Assembly (NCBI GenBank): GCA_037954235.1
Contig: JBBMOA010000013.1
Coordinates: forward strand, 7,133,501 to 7,197,500
Reading direction: 5' to 3'
Origin: Aulostomus chinensis
Taxonomy: Eukaryota > Chordata > Actinopteri > Syngnathiformes > Aulostomidae
DNA: 64,000 nucleotides
Shown here piece by piece: positions 34,757 to 45,039 of this stretch. The stretch's first letter is position 1. Each line of letters begins with the position of its first letter. The notes under the pieces were generated by a model that worked only from the letters and a program-made list of their open reading frames with translations, was not told the origin of the DNA and made no database searches. Both the position numbers and the translations under genes were made by a program.

Positions 34757-35267
34757 TGTGACGGTTTTCGGGGACTTGGTTGTTCTGGGGTGCCAGCCAG
34801 GCATATAGCCTGACAAATAAATGATATTTAATTATTATGACTTAATTTTTTGTTTTGTTTTTAGTTTTTGTTTTTTTTTGTCAGTCACATTTAAGTCCCC
34901 CTCACACACACACACACACACACAAGGAAACATCAAGGATAAACTTTGATGACCCCAAATTTTTTTTTTATCAATCCTGAATATAAACAGTAACAATGAA
35001 ACCTTCTTGTGAATGAAGGCAGGCATCCTGCAGCACCATCGCCATCATTGCAGGCTTGAAGTAACACAGTAAAAGTGTAAATACTCACTAATAGATATCT
35101 TGATCTTACAAAGACTACCCCACCACCACCGCCCTCCTGCTTCACTTTTTTGTGATGTCAAAACGCAGAAAGAGCCAGTTCGATATATTTAGCTTGAAGC
35201 TAAAGGCAGCTGATGGCTAACAACACCATTCAGTAACAATGAAACCTTCCCTTCACCAAATTGTAAG
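34757..35267 (-). repeat. 5' LTR of the Gypsy element, interrupted
   Basis: Same start (tgtgacggttttcgg) as the other LTR and the same order of blocks. The match stops at 35006, resumes at 35231 and ends at ttgtaag (35261-35267), with a foreign 224-bp insertion between. Confidence 0.8.
35007..35230. mobile_element. 224-bp insertion in the Gypsy 5' LTR with 19-bp direct repeats
   Basis: The 19-mer cagtaacaatgaaaccttc occurs at 34988-35006 and again at 35231-35249, exactly flanking this segment, and the LTR sequence continues on the far side. This looks like a target-site duplication. The inserted DNA has no coding capacity and no poly(A). It shares gcagaaagagccag and atatttagcttgaag with the MITE-like element at 11712-12040. 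The duplication length would suit LINE-machinery retroposition better than a DNA transposon. Confidence 0.7.
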
Positions 35268-35384
35268 ATGTATGAGGTTGTATAATGATGTATGATGTTG
35301 TATGATATTGTATGATGATGTTGTATGTTGTAGTATGTTGTATGATGATGTATGATGATGTATGATGTTGTATGTTGTATGATG
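35268..35384. repeat. ATG-rich minisatellite, right part
   Basis: About 115 bp of gatgatgtatgttgtatgat units, continuing the array found at 29015-29762 on the other side of the Gypsy element. Confidence 0.88.
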
Positions 35385-35852
35385 CAGGAGTATCTTGGCT
35401 GATGTCAGCAACAGAACCGGCAGCTTCATTAATGAGGCTGGATCCAGCGTTCAATATCCACTTGATTCCCTTAAGGTTGTCATGGAAATGAGAAGTGGGT
35501 AGAGGCTGCAGGCCATATTTAATGATGATGTCACATGACGGTCTCTGTGGTATGCAAGCACCTGCTGTGCTGTCAGTGGCCACTTACTATGTCAAAATGG
35601 TCCACTGAGACTTGTAAGAGGACATTTGTGGCATCCGTTTTTATGCTTTAATGTCTTCCAAAATCTACCATCATCATTATCATCAAGAGAGTTGTCCCCC
35701 ATCTGGCTCTGGCCTCTGTCATGACTGATAATAACTTAATAATTTGGTGCTATGTAAAAAGATTGATTGATTGATTGGTATACACATTGGTTGCCAGTCC
35801 TATGCTGCTGAAGTTCTCAGTTGAGCTTCAATATCAAGCTTGACAGACTCAC
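35385..35852. other. nrg2 intron next to the first Ig exon
   Basis: Unique-looking sequence; a short gattgattgattg run at 35761-35777. No exon or transposon recognised. Confidence 0.5.
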
Positions 35853-36021
35853 TTGTTGGTCTTTATTTTGAGGTCTCTGCCTTTCAGAAGTTCATGTCCA
35901 TCTTTGTGCCAGTGGAAGGAAGGGCTGGGATTCCCCGACGCCTCGCACTTCAAATACAGTTTGTCCCCTTCCATCAGAGACTGTATCAGAGACGGTGTCA
36001 TCCGCAGCTTGGGAGCAGAGG
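35853..36021 (-). CDS. nrg2: Neuregulin 2, Ig-like domain exon (first half)
   Basis: This exon carries residues 150-206 and follows exon 1 in phase (split Ala codon). It begins ASAPKLRMTPSL after a ccatccag acceptor and ends LKIKTNK before a gtgagt donor (plus strand 35847-35852). It holds the first Ig cysteine (KCEASG, residue 175) and the Ig tryptophan (FHWHKDG, residue 187), equivalent to KCEAAAGNPQPSYRWFKDG in mammalian NRG2. The Ig-like domain binds heparan sulphate and holds secreted neuregulins near the cell surface (family knowledge). The intron just upstream has an unusually long pyrimidine tract in the sense strand and then a (CA)n run. Intron 1 between this exon and exon 1 is about 24.3 kb. 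Confidence 0.93.
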
Positions 36022-36023
36022 CT

Positions 36024-36128
36024 GGATGGAGAGAGACAGACAGACAGACAGAGAGTGGGACACAGAGACAGACAGAGAGAGACAGAGAGTGAGAAAGAGA
36101 GAAATAAAAAACACTGACAAGTCTTTTC

Positions 36129-36190
<62 letters not shown>
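36024..36190 (-). promoter_or_regulatory. Long pyrimidine tract and (CA)n upstream of the Ig exon acceptor
   Basis: On the sense (minus) strand the Ig exon acceptor is preceded by roughly 85 nt made almost wholly of CT, TCTG and TCTC units, and before that by a (CA)29 run (plus strand GT, 36133-36190). The pyrimidine tract is far longer than the usual 15-20 nt. CA runs are known binding sites of hnRNP L; a splicing role here is inference. Confidence 0.55.
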
Positions 36191-37860
36191 TTCTTTCAGC
36201 CATTATACTGTCATGACATCATGGTCTTCCTCGTCTAACCTCACACAGAACACACAGGACCTACTGGGTTCTGCCTCGTCCATGATGACGACTGATGACA
36301 GTCATGTCTCCCTTCCTGCTGATTGGCTGTCTGATTATCACACAGCTGACCAGCTACCAAAGCCAAAGGGTGACACTTCTGATGCTTCAGCCATATTTAG
36401 CTTCCCTCTCTGACTTCCATTCTTGTCTGAAACTATTTAAAACCATCAATAAGCCCCACCATCCCATCGGCTGACAAGTTTCTCACAACCACAAGCAAAC
36501 AAACGGAAGTATATTCTGAGTACTGCTTTAAATACTCACTGAAGCACCAAATTACTACAAAGCTGAATACAGCCCCTAATATGTGCTCTTTTTAGTCCTG
36601 TGAATGACGTGTGCTTCAAACCACTGACTGGCTGTTTAAAAAAGCAACAAGAAAATGAAACCAGAAGTACCTTCTGGCTCAGGCCCTAATTACATCTGTG
36701 GCTTGCTTTTAAAATTGATCTTCAATAGGAAAGTCAGTTTTGGAGGAAAAAAAATCCTTGATGGAGTTAAAATAAAAAAGAGCCTCAATGGAGTGACATC
36801 CAGGCAACTTGCAGTTGTGCAGGGTTTCTAAATGACTTCCTCAAATCCAGGAGATTTAGTCTCATCACTGCCGACTGACGAGGGCACACAATGAGCTGTA
36901 CCTTACTGCTGGGTTATATTCAACAACGCCATGTCACTGTCAGCCTATATTTTCTGAAACCATCTGCCAATGCAGTCATGGATATTTTCTAGCCATTTGA
37001 CTCCGCGAGCCAGATGTGCTGTGAGTGCCTCCATGATCCTCAGTATTTTAGAATCTCCTGTTGCTGAGGCAGCGTCCTGGGCTGTAGAAGTCTGTCCAAG
37101 TAGTATGAGTCCTTGTCCCAAGAGCAGGAGTTTAAGTACCTCAAGAGAGGGAGCTGAGGAGCATGAGAAAGGCTGAAGAGTCGGAGGAATGTTGGTCTCC
37201 TCTGCTGTTAATCTTTGACTGATAAACATTAGGAAAGTGTTGTTGGCTGTGCTGTTCACGCTGTCATTGAAGAGCTAATGTCTGTCACCCATCAGCTGAT
37301 CTCTCTCTCCCCACAGACAAACACCAGACATCATCCCAAACAAGAATGTTGGTACTTCCTTGAGTGTAAAAATGTCAGAGTGGATGTGGCGATCGACTCG
37401 ATCCACAGCAACAAGAAAAGCAGTTTCATCTCTGCACACAGAAATCCACACGTGTAGCTGTTTTTAACCCTAGATTGCTAACGCCGGGGTTTTCACCCAC
37501 ACGATTCTCATCATGACATCTTCTGGGCTCCCCCACGGTACCTTTTTTTTCATTTTATGACATTACATCTCGGGAAATTAGAGAAGAGTACTTCAATGTG
37601 GCATAAAGTGTTGCAATATATTTTGATGAAAACTATATTTTAGCAGGAATATTATATTGGGTAAAGTATACCCAACATTAGTGATGGTGTTAATACATTT
37701 AATATATAGAAAATAAAAATGTAGCAAACTAAAGTAACATAGGGGTTTATCTGCAGAGGGAGTGGGGGTGATGTGATTGCAGGAGACACATGGAGACATG
37801 TGTGAAAGTGTGAACACGCTCAGCAGAGCTGTCCACTCACGATCACATCAGGACAGGTAA
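36191..37860. other. nrg2 intron 1, no gene supported
   Basis: No family match on either strand. A 104-codon open frame (37259-36945, minus) reads sensibly (SLEVLKLLLLGQGLILL, ALTAHLARGVKWLENI) but I cannot identify it. A TTAACCCTAGA word at 37467 recalls a piggyBac end, but no partner was found. Confidence 0.4.
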
Positions 37861-38091
37861 CAAAAGCAGGTGATGCAATATTTGGAATATGAAGTTTGAC
37901 TTTGTGGTACGAGATGTCCCTCATGACTTGCTGTAGTTAGGAACGTGACTCCGTCCAGCACGCATTTCTGTCAGTTGTTGCTTACCCATGAATGAATAAA
38001 GATGTTGAACTGAGAGCAGTCGGCATTCGGTGATTATACGTTGAAGTTTATGTTTATGTTAGAGCCAGAGGGCATAACACCAAACATGACA

Positions 38092-38104
38092 TGGTGTCAG
38101 AATA
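38092..38104 (+). other. Primer binding site (tRNA-Leu type) of an LTR element
   Basis: The words tggtgtcagaa match the first 11 nt expected for priming by tRNA-Leu, and it follows sequence ending acatgaca, which would be the end of a 5' LTR (start not located; an aataaa lies near 37995). A gag-like frame begins just downstream, which supports the call. Confidence 0.55.
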
Positions 38105-38105
38105 A

Positions 38106-38530
38106 TTGAAGCACCTACCGCGAAAAGAAGAATGGATTCTTATGGTGTACTGCTCCGAGAACAGACTAGAAATCTTCCAACTTACCAGAGGCTTGGCGAC
38201 GGTTTCGGCAAACGACATTGCTGACGTGCAAGGGCCCCTGCGTGGGACAAACGGAGAGGAGAAGTTCTCCTACCTTCTGCCGTGGATCGGGGACAAAGGG
38301 CGGGATGTCTTCAACACTTAGTCACTAAGTGGAGGAAGCCAGAAAGCTGAAGACATACTACGATGAGTACACTGACTGTACAGCCAGCCAAAGCCAACCC
38401 AACCTATGCTAGGTGTCGTTTTCATGAAAAGATGCAGGTAGAGAATGAGATTTTTGAACAATTCGTCACTGAGCTACAACTACTCGTGAAGGACTGCAGC
38501 TACCCGAATGCTGTACCCTTTTCACACTGA
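38106..38530 (+). pseudogene. LTR-retrotransposon gag, first part
   Basis: The plus strand reads KFSYLLPWIGDKGRDVFNT and, after a stop and frame changes, FEQFVTELQLLVKDCSYPNA, which is typical of a Gypsy-type capsid region (WIG-KGRDIFNT, then FVTEL-LLAKDC). The sequence breaks off after CSYPNA and the expected continuation appears only at 40640. This gag is unrelated to the Gypsy element at 29763-35267. Confidence 0.75.
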
Positions 38531-40639
38531 AAAACGCGTGTCAACGCTTGGACCCGCGTTTGCTCGGCATCAGGGCGCATTCAAGCTTCCAGAAGACCCA
38601 GGTCTGAACCCCGGCTGCGAGGCTGCGTGCCTGTATTTTTCTCTCTCGTACGTCCAGTCAGGATTGAGTCATGGTTGCTAAAAACTTTACAAGACTGACT
38701 GACTTTAGTGATGTCGTAGGTGTAAAATATTGAATAAAATGTTGTGCTGCATGGCTTTATTTTCACTCTCACCTGCAACTTTATGACACGCAAATTTATA
38801 AGTGGATCGTCCATATTGTCTCCAAGTGCATTTTGGGTAAAACTCGTCACCGACCGTCATCATCAGTCACTTGTCAACAGATTGCAAACTAGGAGCATTT
38901 TTACAGACTAAGTAAACATGAGTGGCACTTAAAGGCATAAAAGTGGAGCGGCAAAGCGAAAAGAAAAGGCAAAAGAGGGCAAGGAAAAGCCAAGTTACTA
39001 AAACTGGACACATATTTTGTTCATCGTCCTGGAGATGAATCTGACTTTTTTGTTGGCAGCGATTCAGTTCCGCCAAAACTGCCAGCACAGCCAGCACAGC
39101 CAGGAAGCCAGATTGATTACAGGTAGCAACTCTAACAATCACTCTACACGATGCGTGAGTTAGTTGCAAACTGCTGGTGGTTGTATATTGTAGTAGCCCA
39201 GCGCCTAGCTTATATCCCCTTCTTTATCTCTCAGCGGTATAGCGGTGATATCAGGGACTCAGCAGTTGCTAGCTGCTCCAGGGTAGAGCCAGACCTGGAG
39301 CCTGACCTGCAGCCCCCTCCTGACCTGCACTGGACACTGGAAATGAAAGCAGCAGCAGGTCTCCTCCCGCTACAGGTGACATGCAGACTGCGGATGATGA
39401 AAACCCTCCTCTGGAATGTTTTCCGACTGACATGAAACATCTAGGGCGCCATTATTAAAAGATATATCCTTAAGATGGGCCCATGCAGACCCAAAGGTCC
39501 ATTTCCCACTGATAACGACAATCTGTGTTTTTCAGAAAGTTATTACACCTCTACCACTAAAGTTGGGATGAAACTTCCCTTCAGCTGGATGTGCCCCCAA
39601 AAGACTGCTGTTACTGTCAGCCTTGCTGGCTTTTTGCACACCGAAATGCGCCATTTTACAACAATGCACGAGTAACTGGAATAAGAGACTGGAAACACCT
39701 TCCTGCCAAAGTTGAGAAGCATGAATCCACTCAAATACATCTTGGTGCATGCAAAGTCTATGAGCAGTGGAAACTCAACAGCACAATAGACGCTGAAATG
39801 GAGAGGAGTGTGCGTAATGCAGCCTTGTTTTGGAGACAGGTCCTGGAGCGCATTGTAAATGTCACTCTTACTCTGGCTTCATGCAACCTGGCATTCGGGG
39901 GGCACAGGGAAGTTCTATGTCAGGGAAATGCTGGCAACTTTTTGTCAATAATTGAGTCATTAGCTAACTATGACCCTCCCTGTTTTGAAAGAGCTAATCA
40001 ACCGACCAGAAGGGTCAGAGAAATACCTGAGTCACCAGATTCAAGATGAGATTATTTACATCCTGTCTCAATGTGTGAAAGCTGACATAATTAATAAAAT
40101 TAACGAAGCCCCATTTTATTCCATTATCATGGACACAATGCAAGATGTGTCAAAGATAGACCAGCTGAGCCAGTGAACCGTTAGGTAACTGTTGTTAAGA
40201 ATGACATGGGTATTGCAACAGATATACAGATCATTGAAGTGTTTTGGGGTTTTGAGGCGACCGTGGGCTCATCAGCGACAGAGCTTGAAAACCAAATCCT
40301 GGGCTCTATAGAGAAAAATGGAATAGATCTGTCAAAATGCCGCGGACAGGGCTATGATGGTTATGTGGTTATGCTGGTGCGTATACAGGCATACAGGTAA
40401 GAATAACAGAGAGGGAGCCCCTTGCCCGTTATGTTAATTGCACTGCTCATAACCTCAATAAATGACTCTGTTAAAAATGTCCCTGGAGCGAAGCAGTTCT
40501 ATGACACTGTAGAGGACCTGTACAACTTTTTTGTCACAGTATCAAACGATGGGCGTTCCTCAGTGAGGGTTTATTATTTGGGTTTAAAAGGCCCAGTCAT
40601 TTCCCCCGCCCCCCTCACGGCTCTGACTTGTTCCGCTAG
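38531..40639 (+). pseudogene. hAT transposase remnant (ZMYM1-like) nested in the gag
   Basis: Plus-strand frames give, in order, KSGAAKRKEKAKEGKEK with LDTYF-like sequence (38940-39060), GPCRPKGPFPTDN and a TTF-type zinc-finger region (CCYCQPCWLFAHRN near 39600), IRDWKHLPAKVEKHE, ALFWRQVLERIVNVTLTLA, SIIMDTMQDVSKIDQLS, KCRGQGYDG (about 40337-40363) and, shifted, a TAHNLN core. This is the order of hAT-superfamily transposases related to ZMYM1 (DUF4371 region). Many frameshifts and stops, and the C-terminal dimerisation part is absent. I could not find clear terminal inverted repeats, so both edges are set by the gag break. Confidence 0.78.
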
Positions 40640-40795
40640 TGCAGAGACTGCATTGTTTTTGCAACAAACTCGCCCTGTGTACGAGAGAAGCTACTTGGCC
40701 GGGGAGCTAATCTCACCCGAGAGAATGCCATTAACATTGCCAGAGCACATGAGCTAGCTCAAAAGCAGCTAAAGTCCATGGGACAGCAGCCATGA
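40640..40795 (+). pseudogene. LTR-retrotransposon gag, second part
   Basis: The frame from 40640 reads RDCIVFATNSPCVREKLL, then LTRENAINIARAHELAQKQL and KSMGQQ before a stop at 40793-40795. This is the segment that normally follows the CSYPNA part of the same gag family (RDRIVF-TNSPRVREKLL, AIDIARSHE). The frame is open here, while the first part is broken. Confidence 0.78.
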
Positions 40796-41320
40796 CACAG
40801 TGCATGCTAGATCCAGAAATGCTAATGCTAGACATCAACAAACATCAAATATGACAGGTGACACAGGACCACAGAAGAACTGGAACAGTGGGTGATCTTT
40901 GATGAATCCCAAACCCTACAAACTGGTGCCACCACGATTGTTGATTAGAGAAGTGCAGGGACATGGGTGTGAGCATCAGCTTGGACACAAGCATGGACAA
41001 GTCTGGGTGTGACTGCGAGTGTTAGTGTGAGTGTAGAAGTTAGTGTGGTTGTGGATGTGAGTGTGGATATCACTGTGAGTGTGAGTAGGGATATGAGTAA
41101 GAGTGTGGATGCTGGTGTGGACACGAGCGCTGTTGTGGAAGTGACTGTTAGTGTGAGCATAGGTGGGGATGTGAGTGTGAGTGTGAGTGTGGACATGAGT
41201 GCAAGTGTGTGAGTCTAGACGTGAGTGTGACCGTCAGTGTGACCATCAGTGTGGATGTAGGTGGGGATGTGAGTGTGTGTGTGAACATGAGATTTAGTGT
41301 GTACTTGAGTGTGAGTTGTC
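40796..41320. repeat. Degenerate GTGAGT/GTGGAT array
   Basis: After about 160 bp without features, 40960-41320 is made of gtgagtgtgag, gtggatgtgag and similar units. It resembles the array at 43730-44270. Confidence 0.75.
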
Positions 41321-41879
41321 ATAACCAACATGTTAGGCTATGACAAAACTGGGAACAGACAAGTGGCGAATGGCAATAAAGTAAATATTTATTTAAACAA
41401 AGTACTCCACTTAAGTGAAACAATACAAAAGTGGAGTGTGGATATGTGGAAAATGAAGTGCAGGGGGTTGTGGGTGAAACCAAACAGAAGGCAAACGAAA
41501 ATCCCAGCTGCCAGCCGAGATGCAACCATGTAGAAGAGAGAACCAGAACTGCCGGAAGTTGGCCTTTTTCCCCTGGATGGGAGCAACCGGCCCAGTGCTC
41601 CCAATCAGTGGCCACACCGACAAATATCTGGGAGGAGAGGAGGACAGAGAGACTTACCACACCAGACAACATGCTGTACATTGGCTGGGCTGTCAAACCC
41701 CCCCCCCCCCCAAATTGGTATCAAAAGGAGACTGACAGTAACATCTTGTGGCAAAACTACAACCATACTAAACACAAAAAAAAACAAAATCCCAAATACC
41801 AGCCCACCCATTCTGAATACTCATCCTAAACCTCGCCCTCACCCATCCTACTGGTACCTAAGGAGCACATTTAAGATGA
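41321..41879. other. Unassigned sequence beside the Gmr1-like fragment
   Basis: Holds a C15-type run (41699-41712), an aataaagtaaatatttattt stretch at 41373 and no recognisable protein. It may be the outer part of the neighbouring LTR element. Confidence 0.35.
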
Positions 41880-43640
41880 CAGGGAGAGCAAAGTCAACAA
41901 CGCATCTGCCATAATGTTATCTGTGCCTTTGATATGTTTACTGTACAGGTTGTAGGCCTGGAGAAAACAACGACCACCTGATCAGCCTCTGGTTCGGACA
42001 TCTAATGGACTGCAAGAAAGTCAGAGGGTTGTGATCGGTATCAACCAAAATACGACCTCCTGCTCCTACATATTCCATGAAGTGTTGCAGAGCCCAAACC
42101 AGTGACAAAGCCTCCTTCTCAATAACAGAATAATTGTGATGGTAGTTATTAAATTTTTTTCGAGAAGAAACTGACTGGCCTCACCACTCTGTTGTCATCA
42201 GCCTGGAGCAAGATAGTACCCACCCTGACCTGGCTGGCATCCACGTGGACTGTAAATGCTCAATCAAAACAAGGAGCGGCTTAAACAGGAGAGGAGCACA
42301 AGACAGACTTGATGTTATCAAATGCACTTTGACACTCTGTTGACCAGACAAACTTCACTCTGCCTTTAAGCAGCTCAATGAGAGGAAAAACAACAGCTGA
42401 GAAGTTTTTACAGAAGCTTCTGTTGTACCCCACCAAACCCCGAAACCTTTGCAGTTCCTTTTTTATTGTGGGTCGTGGATAATTGGCTACAGCCTCAATC
42501 TTGGCCTGAACTGGGGCCATGCGTCCCTGTCCCACCACCAGTCATTGTAGCCTCAGCAAACACCGATTTAGCAAGATTTACAGTGAGCCACGCTTCATCC
42601 AAACATTTAAAAAGTGCTGGAATGCGCTGAAGGTGTGAGTCATCCAGGTTAACTGAACATCCCTGTAAACACGACACAACGCGATTCATTAACGCTGGAA
42701 AGTCACAGGAGCGTTCACCTTATACGAGTAAAAGCCTGACGGTGTGACGAATGCAGAAATCTCTTGCGCTTGCTTGGACAAAGGGACCTGTCAATAACCC
42801 TTTAGCAAATCAAATTTGCTAACAAACCAGATTTTGTCACCGCATTAACTTTCCACATATCAGTGCAGAACTGAGATGTCCCGTCCTGCTTTGTGACCAG
42901 AATACATGGAGATGCCCCACTGGATGACAAGGGAACAGCAATATTGTTGCGGCACATATAATCAACCTCAGCATCCAATTGCTTGTGTCTCCTACAGTAG
43001 GTGTATACGGTAGAATTGCTGCTTAATTGGCTGAGAATCTCCAACATCAATATCGTGTTCGATCCAATTGGTCTATAAAGGAACATCACCAAACAAGCAA
43101 AGATACTTGTGCACCAACTCAGACAACTCCTCATGTTGAGACTCTGGCAAGTGAGCCAGCAGTGTGTCCAAATTACCAAGCGACTCTGAGTTTTTCAAAC
43201 GCCCACACGGAACACCCTCATCCAGCTCTGGCATCCCATCCATCACATAGGCCAGACCCCCAGGTGCCACTGTAAGTACAGGGTGAACACATCCTGCCCC
43301 AAGTCTGTCTCACCTCCACGCCTGTAATACGGTTTTAGAAGATTAGCATGATAGAGACGTTTATCTTTCTTCGACCCTGGTGTTGCTACAACATAATTCA
43401 GATCAGAGACTTTTTCCACAATGGTATATGGGCCTGTATACTTCGCCTGAAACAGTGAACCCGTAATTGGCACAAGTGCCAGAACCTGATCTCCTGGACT
43501 GAATTAAAGTCGGTCGGCACGAAGATCATACAACTTTTTCTATTTTACTCTGAGACACACCCAGTTTTTCCTGTGCCAGGTGACCAGCAACAAACAATGC
43601 CTTAAACCATTTACATGGCCAACCAAGTTACTGGTCAATG
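41880..43640 (-). pseudogene. Gmr1-like LTR retrotransposon fragment (integrase before RT)
   Basis: On the minus strand, the first part seen is the integrase C-terminal region: AGHLAQEKLGVSQSKIEK, KYTGPYTIVEKVSDLNYVV and LYHANLLKPYYRR (43590-43310). Then a linker with RLKNSESLGNLDTLLAHLP (near 43200), RT (GASPCILVTKQDG, FCTDMWKVNAVT near 42850), the RT end (AKIEAVANYPRPTIKKELQ, GLVGYNRSFCKNFS near 42450) and RNase H with YSVIEKEALSLVWALQHF, DTDHNPLTFL and a tether ending KGTDNIMADAL near 41900. This is the Copia-like order reported for Gmr1-type Ty3/gypsy elements. Most of the RT centre with the catalytic DD box is lost or scrambled (42500-42800), and frames shift repeatedly. Confidence 0.8.
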
Positions 43641-43664
43641 CAGCCCCCCCCGAAAGTTAGTATG

Positions 43665-43669
43665 TACTT

Positions 43670-43724
<55 letters not shown>

Positions 43725-44270
43725 CATTACAGTTAGTGTGTTCATGAGTGTGAGTGTTGACATGACAGTGTGGACATGACTATTAGTGTGTACGTGTGTT
43801 TGAGTGTGTGTGTGTGTGTGTGTGAAAGTCAGAGTGAACTTAAAGTGTGATTGTGAGTGTGGATGTAGATGAGAGCTTGAGTGTGAACATGAGCGTGGAA
43901 TTGAATTTGACTTGGGAAATGAGTGTTGGCATGGTTGTGGACGTGGGTGTGACAGTGAACATGAGTGTGAGGGTAAGTGTGTGTTTGTATGAGAGTTTGA
44001 ACGACTGTGAATGTGGTTGTCGACGTGAGTGTGAATGTTGGTGTGAACATCCTTGTAGACATGAGCATAGGTTTGGAAGTGAGTCTGAATGTGAACGTGA
44101 GCCGGAGTGTTAGTGTGAATGTGAGTGTTGGTGTTGCTGTGGGTGTGAGTGTTGGTGTGGGTGTGAATGTGGGTTTGGACAGGTGTGTGAGTATGACTGG
44201 GGATGTGAGTGTTGGTGTGGATTTTGATGTGAGTATGTGTATCGATGTGAGAGTGAGTGTGACCTTTCCA
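43665..44270. repeat. (GT)n and degenerate GTGAGTGTGAATG array
   Basis: A pure GT run of about 50 nt (43672-43720) passes into 550 bp of gtgagtgtgaatgtgag-type units with a six-base rhythm. Confidence 0.9.
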
Positions 44271-44274
44271 GGTC

Positions 44275-44520
44275 GATGGACCAGTCCTCTTCACCCTGTC
44301 CCTGCTTCCTCTAGGTCACATGATCAGGAAACACTCCAGTAATGTTCACTGCTATGCAGACGACACACAGCTGAACTCATCAATGATCCACATGGAACAA
44401 ACCAGCTGACGAAACTGGAGGCCTGTCTGAAGGACAGGAAAACATGGAGGACCCATCATTTCCTTTATTAAACTCTGATAAACTGAAGTTCTTGTGCTGG
44501 GCCCAAACACCTGAGGAACT
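44275..44520 (+). pseudogene. Short LINE RT fragment with intact YADD box
   Basis: The plus strand reads VLFTLSLLPLGHMIRKHSS, then VHCYADDTQLN (YADD at 44353-44364), followed in another frame by LTKLEACLKD-like and LNSDKLKFL-like sequence. This is the catalytic part of an L2-like fish RT, only about 80 codons long, embedded in the GTGAGT array. Confidence 0.8.
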
Positions 44521-45039
44521 GTGACCATGGTTGTAGTTTTTAAAGTGAGTGCGAATGCGAGTGTGAGTGTGAGCGTGGATGTGAATGTGAGCGGGATGTG
44601 GACGCTTCCCTACCGCCTCCTGGTCTGTCAGTTTGTGTGTGACCAAAGACTCTCAGTTCACCCTCTGACACTCAACCATCGAATAAGATCACAGCTGATT
44701 CCAGATCAGTGTCAGGATGCTGATACAATCGTGGCAACAACTGGGGCATCTGAAGGTTTTTTGCTGAATGTGCTGTGTTGTGATCCCTCTGTGACTTCAC
44801 GGAGGGTCGGGGGCCACCAGCAAACATGTACTGTGCTGTTTAACTGGCTTTTGTTTAAGAAGCCCTCTTTCTGCCTGCTGAAGGCATCACAAAGTTGCCT
44901 CAAATTATGAAAAAGTTATTGATTAGTTCTGATGTGACATATTAAAGAGCTTTTGTTCAACATTAACAGTGATTACCATCATTTGTATTATTCAGCACTT
45001 CATAAATATCATTACTATTATATTTTTACATGCAGCAAG
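44521..45039. other. nrg2 intron 1, no gene supported
   Basis: Some GTGAGC units near 44545-44600, then unique-looking sequence with no recognised coding similarity. Confidence 0.45.

Larger units (their letters stand above)
29763..35267 (-). mobile_element. Gypsy (Ty3-type) LTR retrotransposon, nearly full length
   Basis: The element has two LTRs in the same orientation, a primer binding site, gag, protease, RT, RNase H and integrase, all on the minus strand. All coding parts share one reading frame for about 4.7 kb, with five in-frame stops and no frameshift. The two LTRs differ by roughly half a dozen substitutions plus changes in homopolymer and CA runs, so the insertion is fairly young. 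It sits in the nrg2 intron between the two Ig exons, antisense to nothing (same strand as nrg2), and splits an ATG-rich minisatellite. No env gene is present. Confidence 0.92.

Noticed and set aside
37467..37560. TTAACCCTAGA as a piggyBac end
   Set aside because: No matching inverted end with TTAA was found within a sensible distance.
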